The notes under the pieces: model-generated | The model's database searches: none | What the model saw: only the letters and a program-made list of their open reading frames with translations | What the model was told of the DNA's origin: nothing | Translations under genes and position numbers: made by a program | Assembly (NCBI GenBank): GCA_017305665.1 | Contig: JAFKKH010000031.1 | Coordinates: forward strand, 1 to 64,000 | Source of the DNA: Hyphomicrobiales bacterium | GTDB taxonomy: Bacteria; Pseudomonadota; Alphaproteobacteria; Rhizobiales; Xanthobacteraceae | Length of the DNA stretch: 64,000 bases | Reading direction: 5' to 3' | In this document: positions 35,472 to 44,284 of the stretch, piece by piece | Layout of the letters: every line of letters starts with the position of its first letter | Position numbering within the stretch: position 1 is the stretch's first letter

Positions 35472-35666
35472 ATTTTCGGGAACCAATAATCCGAACAGAC
35501 GTTGAATGCGCGGCTGACCGTCCGAGGATGACGGCGCCAAGACCGTTTGATGACTGCGTTGCAACGCGAACGCACATCAGGTTTTCGCCAGTATCGTTGC
35601 CGAATCTCTTGACCCGATGCACTAGAATCCCCGCCGCGCTGTCGCGGCCGAACGAGAGGACAATCC

Positions 35667-35930
35667 ATGAAAGCACTTTTTGCAGCAGCACTTCTCGCTG
35701 GATCCGTTGCGACCTTCGGTTACGCCAACGCCATGCCGCTGACGGGCGCGCCTGCGCCGGGCGTGAATGCCGACATCATTCAAGTGGCCGGCGGCTGCGG
35801 CCGAGGCTTCCATCGCGGGCCGCGTGGCGGATGCCGCGTGAACCGGGGCGCTCCAGTCTTCGTGGGCCGGCCCCATCGCCGCTGCCGCTTCTGGGGTCCG
35901 GGCCGCCGCGTCTGCCGCACCTGGTGGTGA
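35667..35930 (+). CDS. GCG_CRPN-type small secreted protein
   Basis: 87 residues with a signal peptide (MKALFAAALLAGSVATFGYA). The mature region has GGCGRGFHRGPRGGCRVN, the GCGxxxHxGPxGGCR signature, and then a Gly/Arg-rich tail with further cysteines, ending RRVCRTWW. Rhizobia carry many such small Cys/Gly/Arg-rich exported peptides of unknown function. A good terminator follows. The upstream 195 bases (35472-35666) hold no gene. Confidence 0.82.
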   Translation: MKALFAAALLAGSVATFGYANAMPLTGAPAPGVNADIIQVAGGCGRGFHRGPRGGCRVNRGAPVFVGRPHRRCRFWGPGRRVCRTWW

Positions 35931-35953
35931 GAAACCTCGTAGTACGATATACG

Positions 35954-35979
35954 AAACCCCGCCTTACGGCGGGGTTTTT
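35954..35979 (+). terminator. Intrinsic terminator
   Basis: Stem AAACCCCGCC / GGCGGGGTTT with loop TTAC, followed by TT. It ends the small secreted protein gene on the plus strand and faces the convergent TRIC gene. Confidence 0.85.
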
Positions 35980-35991
35980 GTTTGCGCTTGC

Positions 35992-36624
35992 TCAGTGCAG
36001 ATCGCGGTCGTAAACGAACTTCGGCATTTCCCATTTGAAGCGAATGGCCAGCAGACGGAACGTCAGGCCGACCGCGAAGGCCACCAGCGTAACGACGGCA
36101 TGCGCGATGCCGAGTGCATGTCCGCCGACATAGAGCACACTGGTGACGACGGAAACGCTCGCATAGAGCTCGCTCCGAAACAGCAGCGGCACGTCGTTGC
36201 AGAGCACGTCGCGCAGCACGCCGCCGGCGCATCCGGTGATCATGCCGGCCACCACCACGATGACCACCGGCTCGCCAAGGGCGGTCGCGACATTGCAGCC
36301 GAGGATGGAGAACACCACGAGGCCGATGGCATCGAGCACGAGAAACATCAGCCGGAAGTGATGCACCACCCGCGCCAGCGCGATGGTGAGCAACGCCGCG
36401 CCACCGGTCAGCCCGAGCAGATAGGGCCGCTCAACCCAGGACAACGGATAGTGCCCGAGCAGCACATCGCGCAGCGAGCCGCCGCCAAGTGCGGTGACGC
36501 CTCCCAGCAGCGCGACACCGACCCAGTCCATGGTGCGGCGGCCGGCCGCCAGCGCCGCCGTCATCGCTTCGGCAACGTAAGCCACAAACGCGAGAATGTG
36601 CAGGACGGCGTCGGCGTTAATCAT
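35992..36624 (-). CDS. TRIC-family (UPF0126) membrane channel
   Basis: 210 residues from ATG 36624 (MINADAVLHIL), with seven hydrophobic segments in two inverted repeats. Motifs GGVTALGGGSLRDVLLG and GMITGCAGGVLRDVL are the paired glycine-rich GGxxRD motifs of prokaryotic TRIC/YicG channels, which conduct monovalent cations. The protein was drawn from a longer frame whose first 26 residues lack homology. Located between a secreted peptide gene and a palindromic repeat. Confidence 0.9.
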   Translation of the reverse strand: MINADAVLHILAFVAYVAEAMTAALAAGRRTMDWVGVALLGGVTALGGGSLRDVLLGHYPLSWVERPYLLGLTGGAALLTIALARVVHHFRLMFLVLDAIGLVVFSILGCNVATALGEPVVIVVVAGMITGCAGGVLRDVLCNDVPLLFRSELYASVSVVTSVLYVGGHALGIAHAVVTLVAFAVGLTFRLLAIRFKWEMPKFVYDRDLH

Positions 36625-36697
36625 GGAGATACAGGTAACACAACGGTTCTGCGAGACAACTTGGGGGCGGCGGATGCACGTCGACCAGATACTTGCC

Positions 36698-36846
36698 GTC
36701 ATTCCGGAAGCCGCGAAGCGGCTGTCCGGAATCCATAACCCCGGCAGCGTTTATGAATCACGAGCAATCCGATAGCGCCCCGGTGTCACAACGAGTACAG
36801 GGCTTATGGATTCCGGGCTCGATGCTTCGCATCGCCCCGGAATGAC
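36698..36846. repeat. BIME-like palindromic repeat (copy D)
   Basis: Left hairpin CATTCCGGAAG...CTGTCCGGAATCCATA, right hairpin TATGGATTCCGGGC...GCCCCGGAATGAC, with an unrelated spacer between. Same family as copies at 23335 and 24341. It lies between two minus-strand genes. Confidence 0.8.
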
Positions 36847-36850
36847 AAAG

Positions 36851-37570
36851 TCAGTGAAATCCTCCCGCCATCCCGACGATCTGCCCGTCGAGGCCGTTGA
36901 AGCCGTGATAGGCACGGGCTTCGCAAGCCGGGCCCGTGCTGGTCCCGCCGCTGACCCACCGCACGCGCGCGCGCCCGGCCGACCATTTGATGAAGGGATC
37001 GACGCCGGCCGGCAGCGTCACGTTGCATGAATCCTGACGGTGATGGATCACCAGCGTGCGCGGCAGCGCCGACGGCGAGCCGAGGATCGACATGACATTC
37101 TGCCCACTGCCTGACGCAGGGCTGAGCAATCCCGATGTCAGCACCAGCGCGTCCGGTCGTGCGCCACCAGCGATCCCTTGCGCCGCGCGGATCGTGCCGC
37201 GGCTGGTGGCAATCACCGTGACCGGACGCTTGATCGCCGCCATGTATTTCACCGCACTGCCGAGATCGGTCCCGGCATCGACGACCAGTACCGCGAGCCC
37301 GCGCGCCGCGTAGGCATGCCGCGTGCGGACGAGTTGGTTGCCATTGAGGCCATGGATATCGCCATGGTCACCGGCCTGGATCGCGCCGCTGCCGCCCGGC
37401 ATCAGGATCACGCTGGCATGCGCCGCCTTCGGCTTGATCAAAACCACCTGCGAGCCGCCGACGCAGACGGTCTCGTCGGCGAAGGCCATGGTGCCGGCAA
37501 ACAGGGACAGGGCGATAGTGAGGCCGAGACAAACCGCCCGGCTCCTAGAGATCGGCAAACGCGCAGCCAT
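36851..37570 (-). CDS. Secreted alpha/beta hydrolase-like protein
   Basis: 239 residues from ATG 37570, placed by GGAG eight bases before it. Signal peptide ending TMAFADE, then a possible hydrolase fold: VILMPGGSGAIQ (oxyanion), VVDAGTDLGS, nucleophile-elbow-like IATSRGTIRAAQ, and TLVIHHRQDSCN as possible acid/His strand. The elbow is T-S-R-G-T and not the common G-x-S-x-G. Two cysteines in the mature part (DETVCVGG and SCN) could be a disulphide. Probably periplasmic; substrate unknown. Confidence 0.75.
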   Translation of the reverse strand: MAARLPISRSRAVCLGLTIALSLFAGTMAFADETVCVGGSQVVLIKPKAAHASVILMPGGSGAIQAGDHGDIHGLNGNQLVRTRHAYAARGLAVLVVDAGTDLGSAVKYMAAIKRPVTVIATSRGTIRAAQGIAGGARPDALVLTSGLLSPASGSGQNVMSILGSPSALPRTLVIHHRQDSCNVTLPAGVDPFIKWSAGRARVRWVSGGTSTGPACEARAYHGFNGLDGQIVGMAGGFH

Positions 37571-37711
37571 TGGACACACTCCTCATGAAGTCGCCCGGCC
37601 TGCTCGGCCGCGACGCATCATATCGCGGCGGCCAATGGTCCCGCCAGCGTGAGAATATTCGCAGAACCCGCTTGACGACGAACGGATAAGGCTCGAAGCG
37701 CCGGCGCCCCC

Positions 37712-38158
37712 TCACCTCCGGATCAGCAGCACGCCCGCGACCAGCAGCAGCACGCCGATGACGCGCGACAGATCGATCGACCGCTGCGCGAGCCCGAGCC
37801 AGCCGAAGTGATCGAACACCACCGAGCCGATCATCTGGCCCGCGATCAAGAGCGCGATGAAGGTCGCCGCACCGAGTTTTGGCACAAGCACAATGCCAAG
37901 CCCGATGAAGATCGCGCCGAACACGCCGCCGGTCCATGCCCACCACGGAATGCGCGCCATGGCGCCGAGCGGCGGCAGCGGATCGCGCAACGCGATCACG
38001 AGCAGCGCCATGCAGGCGAGCCCGGCCGCATAGCTGACGAAGCCGGACCAGGCGGCCGAGTTCAGCTCGGTGCGCAGATTGGAATTCAGGGCCTGCTGGA
38101 TGACGATGCTGACGCCCGCGCCGAACGCCAGCAGGATGGAGAAGATCAGGTTGGACAT
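37712..38158 (-). CDS. DMT transporter, YdcZ (DUF606) family
   Basis: 148 residues with five hydrophobic segments, half the size of an EamA protein. It begins LIFSILLAFGAGVSIVIQQALNSNLR, with the family feature GAxxxxQxxxNxxL, and later WAWTGGVFGAIFIGLG and VFDHFGWLG. YdcZ proteins are half-transporters that probably dimerise, with no defined substrate. Preceded closely by the small ferredoxin-fold protein gene on the same strand. Confidence 0.88.
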   Translation of the reverse strand: MSNLIFSILLAFGAGVSIVIQQALNSNLRTELNSAAWSGFVSYAAGLACMALLVIALRDPLPPLGAMARIPWWAWTGGVFGAIFIGLGIVLVPKLGAATFIALLIAGQMIGSVVFDHFGWLGLAQRSIDLSRVIGVLLLVAGVLLIRR

Positions 38159-38182
38159 GGCACAGCCCCATTGTTTTGTTCG

Positions 38183-38500
38183 TTATCGAGCGTGCCAATC
38201 CTCCGCCAGCACGAGGATTTCGCGCGTCCGCTTCACGTCCGGCCAGTCGCGGTCGAAATCCTTCACCAGCCGCTTGATCTCCTCGCCCTCGTTGGCGGCA
38301 TCGAGCGATGCGCGATCGGGAAACTCGTACATCGCAAGATGCATCGCGGGATCGTTGGCGAGCCAGTAGCGCCACGCGTGCAGCGCGCCGAACGATTTTA
38401 CGGCATCCGGCAGATGCTCGCGCGAATACCACGCGTCGAACGCAGCGCGCTTGGATTCATCGAGGACGGTGGAGCGAACGCAGAGGATATGGAGGGGCAT
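38183..38500 (-). CDS. Small ferredoxin-fold protein, unknown
   Basis: 105 residues from ATG 38500 (MPLHILCVRSTV); a TTG at 38524 would give 8 more residues. The pattern of DAWYSREHLPDAVKSFGALHAWRY, then HLAMYEFPDRASLDAA, is that of dimeric alpha+beta barrel proteins in the EthD/ABM superfamily. No catalytic residues known. It is 24 bases upstream of the YdcZ gene, in the same direction. Confidence 0.65.
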   Translation of the reverse strand: MPLHILCVRSTVLDESKRAAFDAWYSREHLPDAVKSFGALHAWRYWLANDPAMHLAMYEFPDRASLDAANEGEEIKRLVKDFDRDWPDVKRTREILVLAEDWHAR

Positions 38501-38618
38501 GACGATATCCAAATGCTGGAACAAGAATCTGAGGGTGTCTTTGCGCTGGTTCGGTGCCTTCGTTCGAATAGGAGAACGCTCGATACGGCCCCCAATGCAG
38601 AACCACCGGCATGTCCCC

Positions 38619-40151
38619 TCACAACGGAATGTTGTCGTGCTTCTTCATGGGCGCGTCGACGTGCTTGTCTTTCAGCATCGCCAGCGCGCGGGCGATGCGC
38701 TTGCGGGTCGAGTGCGGCATGATCACGTCGTCGATATAACCGCGCTCGGCGGCGATGAACGGCGACAGGAAGCGGTCCTCGTATTCCTTGGTGCGCGCCG
38801 CGATCTTGTCGGCATCGCCGATGTCCGAGCGGAAGATGATCTCCACCGCCCCCTTGGCGCCCATGACAGCGATCTGCGCCGTCGGCCAGGCGTAGTTCAT
38901 GTCGGCGCCGATTTCCTTCGACGCCATCACGTCGAACGCGCCGCCATAGGCCTTGCGCGTGATGACGGTGACGAGCGGCACCGTGCATTGCGAATAGGCG
39001 AACAACAGCTTCGCGCCGTGCTTGATCAGCCCGCCGTATTCCTGCGCGGTGCCCGGCAGGAAGCCCGGCACGTCCACGAACGTCACGATCGGGATGTTGA
39101 AGGCATCACAGAAGCGCACGAAGCGCGCCGCCTTGCGTGAGGCATCGCTGTCCAGCACGCCCGCCAGCACCATCGGCTGGTTGGCGACGAAGCCGACCGT
39201 GCGGCCGGCGATGCGGCCGAAGCCGGTAACGATGTTCTTCGCAAAAGTGTCCGCGAGCTCGAAGAAGTCACCCTCGTCGACGACCTTCAGGATCAGCTCC
39301 TTGATGTCGTAGGGCTTGTTCGGATTGTCGGGGATCAGCGTATCTAGCGACTCGTCGGTGCGCTCGATGTCGTCAAAACTCGGCCACTCCGGCACGCCCT
39401 CGGTATTGTTCGAAGGGAGGAAGTCGATCAGGCGGCGCATCTGCAGCAGGGTTTCGACGTCGTTGTCGAACGCGCCGTCGGCAATGGATGACTTGGTCGC
39501 ATGCACGCTGGCGCCGCCGAGTTCTTCCGCCGTGACGACCTCGTTGGTGACGGTCTTCACCACGTCCGGGCCGGTGACGAACATGTAGCTCGTGTTCTTC
39601 ACCATGAAGATGAAGTCGGTCATCGCCGGCGAATAAACGTCGCCGCCCGCGCACGGCCCCATGATGACCGAGATCTGCGGGATCACGCCGGAGGCCACGA
39701 CGTTGCGGCGGAACACATAAGAGTAGCCCGCGAGCGCGGCGACGCCTTCCTGGATGCGCGCACCGCCGGCATCATAGAGGCCGATGATCGGCGCCCGCGC
39801 CTTCAGCGCCATGTCCTGGATTTTCGTGATCTTCAGCGCGTGGGTTTCCGACAGCGAGCCGCCGAACACGGTGAAGTCTTTCGCGAACACGAAGGTCTTG
39901 CGGCCGTTGACGGTGCCCCACCCGGTCACCACGCCGTCGCCCGGCACCTTCGACTTCTCCATGCCGAATTCGGTGGAGCGGTGCTCGACGAACATGTCGA
40001 ACTCCTCGAACGAGCCCTTGTCGAGCAGCAACTCGATGCGCTCGCGCGCCGTCAGCTTGCCGCGCTTGTGCTGCGCCTCGATGCGCTTCTCGCCGCCACC
40101 GAGTTTTGCGCCCGCGCGCCGCTCTTCGAGGGTGTCCAGGATGTCTTTCAT
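38619..40151 (-). CDS. pccB: Acyl-CoA carboxylase carboxyltransferase (propionyl-CoA type)
   Basis: 510 residues, the usual length for PccB. The open frame runs upstream to 40727 but family similarity starts at [11 protein letters not shown] (ATG 40151). Motifs: [46 protein letters not shown] in the N-terminal crotonase half; [24 protein letters not shown] and the Asp of the acyl-CoA pocket region in the C-terminal half. It transfers carboxyl from biotin to propionyl-CoA. No biotin carboxylase (pccA) is adjacent, and it is divergent from a DUF4260 gene. It could link to the acyl-CoA metabolism to the left. Confidence 0.94.
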   Translation of the reverse strand: MKDILDTLEERRAGAKLGGGEKRIEAQHKRGKLTARERIELLLDKGSFEEFDMFVEHRSTEFGMEKSKVPGDGVVTGWGTVNGRKTFVFAKDFTVFGGSLSETHALKITKIQDMALKARAPIIGLYDAGGARIQEGVAALAGYSYVFRRNVVASGVIPQISVIMGPCAGGDVYSPAMTDFIFMVKNTSYMFVTGPDVVKTVTNEVVTAEELGGASVHATKSSIADGAFDNDVETLLQMRRLIDFLPSNNTEGVPEWPSFDDIERTDESLDTLIPDNPNKPYDIKELILKVVDEGDFFELADTFAKNIVTGFGRIAGRTVGFVANQPMVLAGVLDSDASRKAARFVRFCDAFNIPIVTFVDVPGFLPGTAQEYGGLIKHGAKLLFAYSQCTVPLVTVITRKAYGGAFDVMASKEIGADMNYAWPTAQIAVMGAKGAVEIIFRSDIGDADKIAARTKEYEDRFLSPFIAAERGYIDDVIMPHSTRKRIARALAMLKDKHVDAPMKKHDNIPL

Positions 40152-40346
40152 GAGATTGAAGCCTGCGTTTCCACGTGTCTGATTGCGGCGAAAAGGCGGT
40201 TTTGGCTGCCTTGGGTTTGCCGCATGGTTTCGGCCGGTTCTAGCACGGCCTTTTCCGGTCGGGAAACCGGCTTTGAACTGCGGGCGGCTCACCACATGGC
40301 AGGGTTTCGAAGGTAAAAGGAGTCCGTCCGAATCCAGGAGCAGCCC
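40152..40346. promoter_or_regulatory. Divergent gap between pccB and DUF4260 gene
   Basis: 195 bases without a gene; it must hold promoters for both, not identified. Confidence 0.35.
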
Positions 40347-40766
40347 ATGACCGACGCCATCACTGTTCCAACCCCCACCGGCGCCGTCAGCGGCGGCCCG
40401 CGCCTCCTGCTGCGGCTCGAGGGCCTGACGCTCTTTCTTGGAATGGCCGTGCTGTATGCGGTCTGGGGCGGCTCGTGGTGGATTTTCGCAGCGCTGTTTC
40501 TGGTGCCGGACCTGAGTTTTCTCGGCTATCTGGCCGGGCCGCGCACCGGCGCCGTCGTCTACAATACCGCGCACAGCTATATGGCGCCGATGGTGCTGAA
40601 TGTCCTCGGCTTCGGGTTTGCCTCGCCGCTGCTGCTCTCGATCGCGATGATCTGGCTTGCCCATATCGGCGTCGACCGCGCGCTCGGCTATGGTCTGAAA
40701 TACAGCGCAGGCTTCGGCTTCACCCATCTTGGCCGCATCGGCCGCAGCGCCGCGGCGGGATCGTGA
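40347..40766 (+). CDS. DUF4260-family membrane protein
   Basis: 139 residues with four hydrophobic segments. [19 protein letters not shown], then [14 protein letters not shown] and [16 protein letters not shown], identify the DUF4260 family of small inner-membrane proteins. The conserved His, Asp and Arg between the helices (HSYMAP, HIGVDR) may bind a ligand, but no function is known. Convergent with the carboxymuconolactone decarboxylase-like gene. Confidence 0.88.
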   Translation: MTDAITVPTPTGAVSGGPRLLLRLEGLTLFLGMAVLYAVWGGSWWIFAALFLVPDLSFLGYLAGPRTGAVVYNTAHSYMAPMVLNVLGFGFASPLLLSIAMIWLAHIGVDRALGYGLKYSAGFGFTHLGRIGRSAAAGS

Positions 40767-40799
40767 AAAGCAGATGCGGGAAAAGCCGATAAAACGGGC

Positions 40800-41378
40800 T
40801 TATCTTTCATTGGCCTTGAACGGCTCCTCCTTTCCCAGCGGCAAGGTCTGCTCCGCCATCGCCAGCATCATCGCCACCATCACGTAGTTGCCCGCCACCG
40901 CCGTGAGGTCGACGATCTGCTGCTCGCTGAACACTTTTCGCGCGCGGACGAACGTCTCATCCGCGACCTTGCGGGTGGTCGTGAGTTCAGTGACGAAGTC
41001 GTACACCACCGCCTCCTCCTCCGGCATGTTGGCCGGGCGACGGTTGGCCTTGAGGTCGGCAATAATCGCAGGCGCGAGGCCCGCCTTCTCCGCGATCGGC
41101 GCATGCGCAAACCACTCGACCTGCGAGCGCCACTGCCGCGCGATGATGATGATCGCGAATTCGTTGAGCCGCATCGGCACCGAGGTTTCCCAGCGCAGAT
41201 AGTGGAAGAGATCGTACAGCCGCTGACCCAGCACCGGGCTGCGCAGCATCGGGTTATACGGCCCGCCGAGCCCGATGCTCGAGACCTTGACGATCTGCTC
41301 GCCGAGCGGCTTCTGCGTGGCGTCGAGCTGATCCATGGTCAGTTGCGGAAAACGGGGCAGCTTGTCTACTGATGTCAT
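40800..41378 (-). CDS. Carboxymuconolactone decarboxylase-family protein
   Basis: 192 residues, all alpha-helical, with the CMD core RLNEFAIIIIARQWRSQVEWFAHAPIAEK followed by GLAPAIIADLKA. The family's AhpD-type Cys-x-x-Cys pair is absent: the place reads VEWFAH, so it is not a peroxidase. Members act on lactones or are unassigned. The gene is 62 bases from the flagellar FlhB-C gene but functionally unrelated. Confidence 0.85.
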   Translation of the reverse strand: MTSVDKLPRFPQLTMDQLDATQKPLGEQIVKVSSIGLGGPYNPMLRSPVLGQRLYDLFHYLRWETSVPMRLNEFAIIIIARQWRSQVEWFAHAPIAEKAGLAPAIIADLKANRRPANMPEEEAVVYDFVTELTTTRKVADETFVRARKVFSEQQIVDLTAVAGNYVMVAMMLAMAEQTLPLGKEEPFKANER

Positions 41379-41440
41379 CGCATGTCCTTCAGGTAAGGAA
41401 GAGACCTCAGCCGAACAGCCAAGAGCGATCGAGGCCCAAG

Positions 41441-41710
41441 CTAGCGCGCCCGCCCCGACAGTTGCAGCACGAACACCAGCACCTCGGCCACGGCCTTGTA
41501 GAGTTCCTCGGGGATTTCATCGCCGAGCTCGATATGCGACAGCGCGCCGGCCAACACTTCGTTTTCCTCGATCGGAATGTCGTGCTCTTTCGCGACCTCG
41601 ATGATCTTGGCGCCGAGCGAGCCCCTGCCCTTGGCCACCACGCGCGGCGCGCCGCTGCCCTTGTCGTAATGAAGAGCGACCGCGATCTGGTCCTTGGTCT
41701 GCACACTCAT
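41441..41710 (-). CDS. FlhB C-terminal-domain protein (FhlB-like)
   Basis: 89 residues matching only the cytoplasmic C-terminal domain of FlhB/Ysc[22 protein letters not shown], then [30 protein letters not shown]. The NPTH autocleavage motif and the four membrane helices of full FlhB are missing, so it may be an export-gate partner or FlhB-like substitute. The start overlaps the FliK stop (ATGA), so they are translationally coupled. A similar FliK-like/FlhB-C pair exists in Bacillus (ylqG/ylqH). Confidence 0.9.
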   Translation of the reverse strand: MSVQTKDQIAVALHYDKGSGAPRVVAKGRGSLGAKIIEVAKEHDIPIEENEVLAGALSHIELGDEIPEELYKAVAEVLVFVLQLSGRAR

Positions 41711-43407
41711 AGGGCGCGATCCAGGAAATGGCCGGCCGGCGCAGGCTTCGTTTGCGGCGGTGTGCCCTCGCGGATCACGATGTCGCCTAGCTGCAGTTCG
41801 GCGCGGCTCAGCGCCTGACTCAACTGTGAAGCGTTGGCGCGCAACTGGCTCGCGGTCGCCGGACGCTCGGCCCAGATCCGTACCGAGGTCTTGTCACCGG
41901 TCAGCGACACCAGCGCGTGAACCGGCCCGGTAGGTTCGACATCGAGCGAAAACCGCGCGCGCCACACCCGCTTCACCGCCTCGACCTCGTGCCCAGCGGC
42001 ATCGCGCGCGATTTCGAACTGTGCGATCGCGGTGCCAAAGGGCGTTGCAAACGGAATCTCGAAATTCCAGCGCGGCGCAATCTGGTCGGGTCGCGGCCCG
42101 GCCATATCGACGCGATCGGGCAGCGACGCGACCTGTAGCAGCGTCTGACGCGAGAGCGCCGCATCGGTGTCGTCGAGCAGATGCCGCGCGACGTCGCTTG
42201 CCGGCGCGGTCCCTGACAGCACTGGCAGGGTCACGGGCTGTGCCGCCGGCAATGCACCGCGGAACGGCGGTGCCGGCGTGCTAGTGCGTACGATGAAGAC
42301 GTTGTTCTCGGTCGCTCCGTTGGCCGACGCGGCTCTCGGCGACGAGGATGCGCCGCCCATGATGTTGCCATCGAGGTCAGGCTCCGCGCCAAGGCCCGCG
42401 CCGCGCCCTCCGCTCTGAAGCACCTCCTGCAGCAGGTTCAGCGCGGCGCCGGTCGCGGCAGCGCGCACGCCGGCATCGGACACACGGGTAAACAACGTCT
42501 GGTTTCCACTCGCCGGATCGTCGAGATCGTCGGTCACCGGCAATCGCGCCTGCGGCAGGTAGACTTCCTGCGGTTCGAAATCCGGCGACAACGGCGGGGC
42601 GCCCGTTGTCGGTGCTGGCGCGGCGGCAGCCTGCGGCGACGTCGACGCGCGTTGCGTCTCCGCCGATCCGACCGTGACCGACAGCATCTGTCGAAGTACG
42701 AGCAGCGCAGCCTTGAGATCGGGAATTTGTGCAGGAGCAGATGACGACGCAGGTTGTGCCATCTTCAGTTCCGACGCCAGCGACGCCTCGAGAAAGAGAC
42801 CGGAGGTCCGGAATGCAGTCTTGATGTCGTCGCCGGTCAGGTTCGGACCGAGATCAGGCCGCAGCGCCAGCAAGCGATCAACGACCTGTTGCGCTTGCGG
42901 AGGCAAGGTTCCGGAGCCCGCCGCGACCAGTAGATTCGCGTAGAGCGGTGACAGGCTGCCCTGGCGCGTTGCAGCAGCCTGAGCGGCCGCCGACACCACA
43001 AGAGCTTCCAGCGCCGACAGCACTGGTTTTGCCGCTGAGGTCGCGGCATCCGCCTTGGCGGCAGCAACGGTTGCCGCAACATCAGGCGTGAGCGTCACAG
43101 TGTCCACCGGACCTGAAGCAGTCCCTGTGCTGGAAGTCGTTTGACCGGGCGTTGCCCCCTGTCCGACCACCGCCAGCTTGAGTCCTTGCGCAGTCTGTGA
43201 CACCGAAAGCTGTAAGGTCTGACCGACCTCGAGCGGGATCTCTGACAAAACTTCGATGGTCAGGTTCGCGATCGCAATGCGGACGAGATCATTGGCGAGG
43301 ATCTTCTGGACCTGCGCATCGATCACGGTGCCAGGCTGAAGCGCAGCCTCGGGCGCAGCGCCCTGCGCCGCGATGACCGGAAAGATCGGATTGATCGAAA
43401 TCGCCAT
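41707..43407 (-). CDS. fliK: Flagellar hook-length control protein FliK-like
   Basis: 566 residues. An Ala/Thr/Pro-rich, low-complexity N-terminal two-thirds is followed by the Flg_hook domain near residues 430-535 ([20 protein letters not shown], then [21 protein letters not shown]). The exported FliK ruler switches FlhB from rod/hook to filament secretion. The C-terminal part and its coupling to an FlhB-C gene support the call; whether it controls the main flagellum or a second one cannot be told, since no other flagellar gene is nearby. Confidence 0.87.
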   Translation of the reverse strand: MAISINPIFPVIAAQGAAPEAALQPGTVIDAQVQKILANDLVRIAIANLTIEVLSEIPLEVGQTLQLSVSQTAQGLKLAVVGQGATPGQTTSSTGTASGPVDTVTLTPDVAATVAAAKADAATSAAKPVLSALEALVVSAAAQAAATRQGSLSPLYANLLVAAGSGTLPPQAQQVVDRLLALRPDLGPNLTGDDIKTAFRTSGLFLEASLASELKMAQPASSSAPAQIPDLKAALLVLRQMLSVTVGSAETQRASTSPQAAAAPAPTTGAPPLSPDFEPQEVYLPQARLPVTDDLDDPASGNQTLFTRVSDAGVRAAATGAALNLLQEVLQSGGRGAGLGAEPDLDGNIMGGASSSPRAASANGATENNVFIVRTSTPAPPFRGALPAAQPVTLPVLSGTAPASDVARHLLDDTDAALSRQTLLQVASLPDRVDMAGPRPDQIAPRWNFEIPFATPFGTAIAQFEIARDAAGHEVEAVKRVWRARFSLDVEPTGPVHALVSLTGDKTSVRIWAERPATASQLRANASQLSQALSRAELQLGDIVIREGTPPQTKPAPAGHFLDRAL

Positions 43408-43445
43408 GACCGCCTCGTTCAGCCTGCGAAGCTAAACGCGGGTCG

Positions 43446-43460
43446 TAAACCTCTCGTTAA
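43446..43460 (-). promoter_or_regulatory. CtrA-like box upstream of fliK
   Basis: TTAA-CGAGAGG-TTTA on the minus strand, one mismatch from the CtrA consensus TTAA-N7-TTAA, 39-53 bases before the fliK start. CtrA controls flagellar genes in many alphaproteobacteria. It also overlaps the stop codon of the ATP12 gene, so it could be chance. Confidence 0.3.
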
Positions 43461-44242
43461 CCCAAGCGCGACCGCTTGGCCTCAAGAACCACCGCAGCAG
43501 CCTTGAAATCGACCAGACGAGCGGCCCGCCGGGCGGCCACTTCCTCATCCAGCCCCCACTGCGCGACGTTCCAGTCCTCGTCCACATGAGCCGCGGCCCA
43601 GACTTCGTCCGGCGTCAACCTGCCCAGCATCAGGGCCAGCGCCAGCAACGCCGATCCGGTCAACGTGGTGACGACATGCAACGCTGCAATCGCCCATGGA
43701 TCGGACGGCAAAGCCGCGCGCGCCGCGGCAATCGCCTGATCCGGCTGGCGGACGTGCACGATGCCCTCGGCCAGGATGAAATGTGCACCAAGGGTTTCAG
43801 CGGTCCAGAGCAGCACGGGATCCCAATGTGCGGCTTCCCGCGCGACAAGTCCTTCAGGATGACCGGCGCGGTAGAACAGCAGATCCGACCCAAAGTATTT
43901 TGCGATGTCGTCGGCCACCGCGTCGACGCGTCCGACCACCCCGTCGATGACACTGTTGGCCAGCCGCGTCATCGGCATCGTCAGAGGATCGATCACATCC
44001 TGCTGCGCGTTCCATTCGGCGGCGATTGCCGCCGCAATCTCCTGGATCGGCGCCGCCAGCGTGTTGCGTGACGGCGTGCGCACCGGCTTGTCGTCGAGCA
44101 CGATGGCAAAGCCATCCTCGACCGGTTTTGCCGCCGCGCGTTCATAGAAACGCTTGCGCTGGGGCGCGCGCGCCGATTGGCGCGCCGACTCGTTGGGATC
44201 GAGCGGCGACAAGCCAAGGCCTTCCTCGAACAATTCACGCAT
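43457..44242 (-). CDS. ATP12-family F1-ATPase assembly protein
   Basis: 261 residues. Signature: RKRFYERAAAKPVEDGFAIVLDDKPVRTPSRNTL, then LAAPIQEIAAAIAAEWNAQ and MPMTRLANSVIDGV; SDLLFYRAGHPEGLVARE in the second half. Alphaproteobacteria share this chaperone with mitochondria, where Atp12 binds the alpha subunit of F1 during assembly. It lies 42 bases after the stop of the pseudouridine synthase gene on the same strand, so it may end the deg-rarA-rluA transcript. Confidence 0.92.
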   Translation of the reverse strand: MRELFEEGLGLSPLDPNESARQSARAPQRKRFYERAAAKPVEDGFAIVLDDKPVRTPSRNTLAAPIQEIAAAIAAEWNAQQDVIDPLTMPMTRLANSVIDGVVGRVDAVADDIAKYFGSDLLFYRAGHPEGLVAREAAHWDPVLLWTAETLGAHFILAEGIVHVRQPDQAIAAARAALPSDPWAIAALHVVTTLTGSALLALALMLGRLTPDEVWAAAHVDEDWNVAQWGLDEEVAARRAARLVDFKAAAVVLEAKRSRLG

Positions 44243-44284
44243 GGCTTACTTTCATCACGCCGGATATTCGCTAGAGGCAGTGGA

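Noticed and set aside
40152-40727. Extended N-terminus of pccB up to 40727
   Set aside because: No PccB homology before ATG 40151, and it would run over the DUF4260 gene on the other strand.
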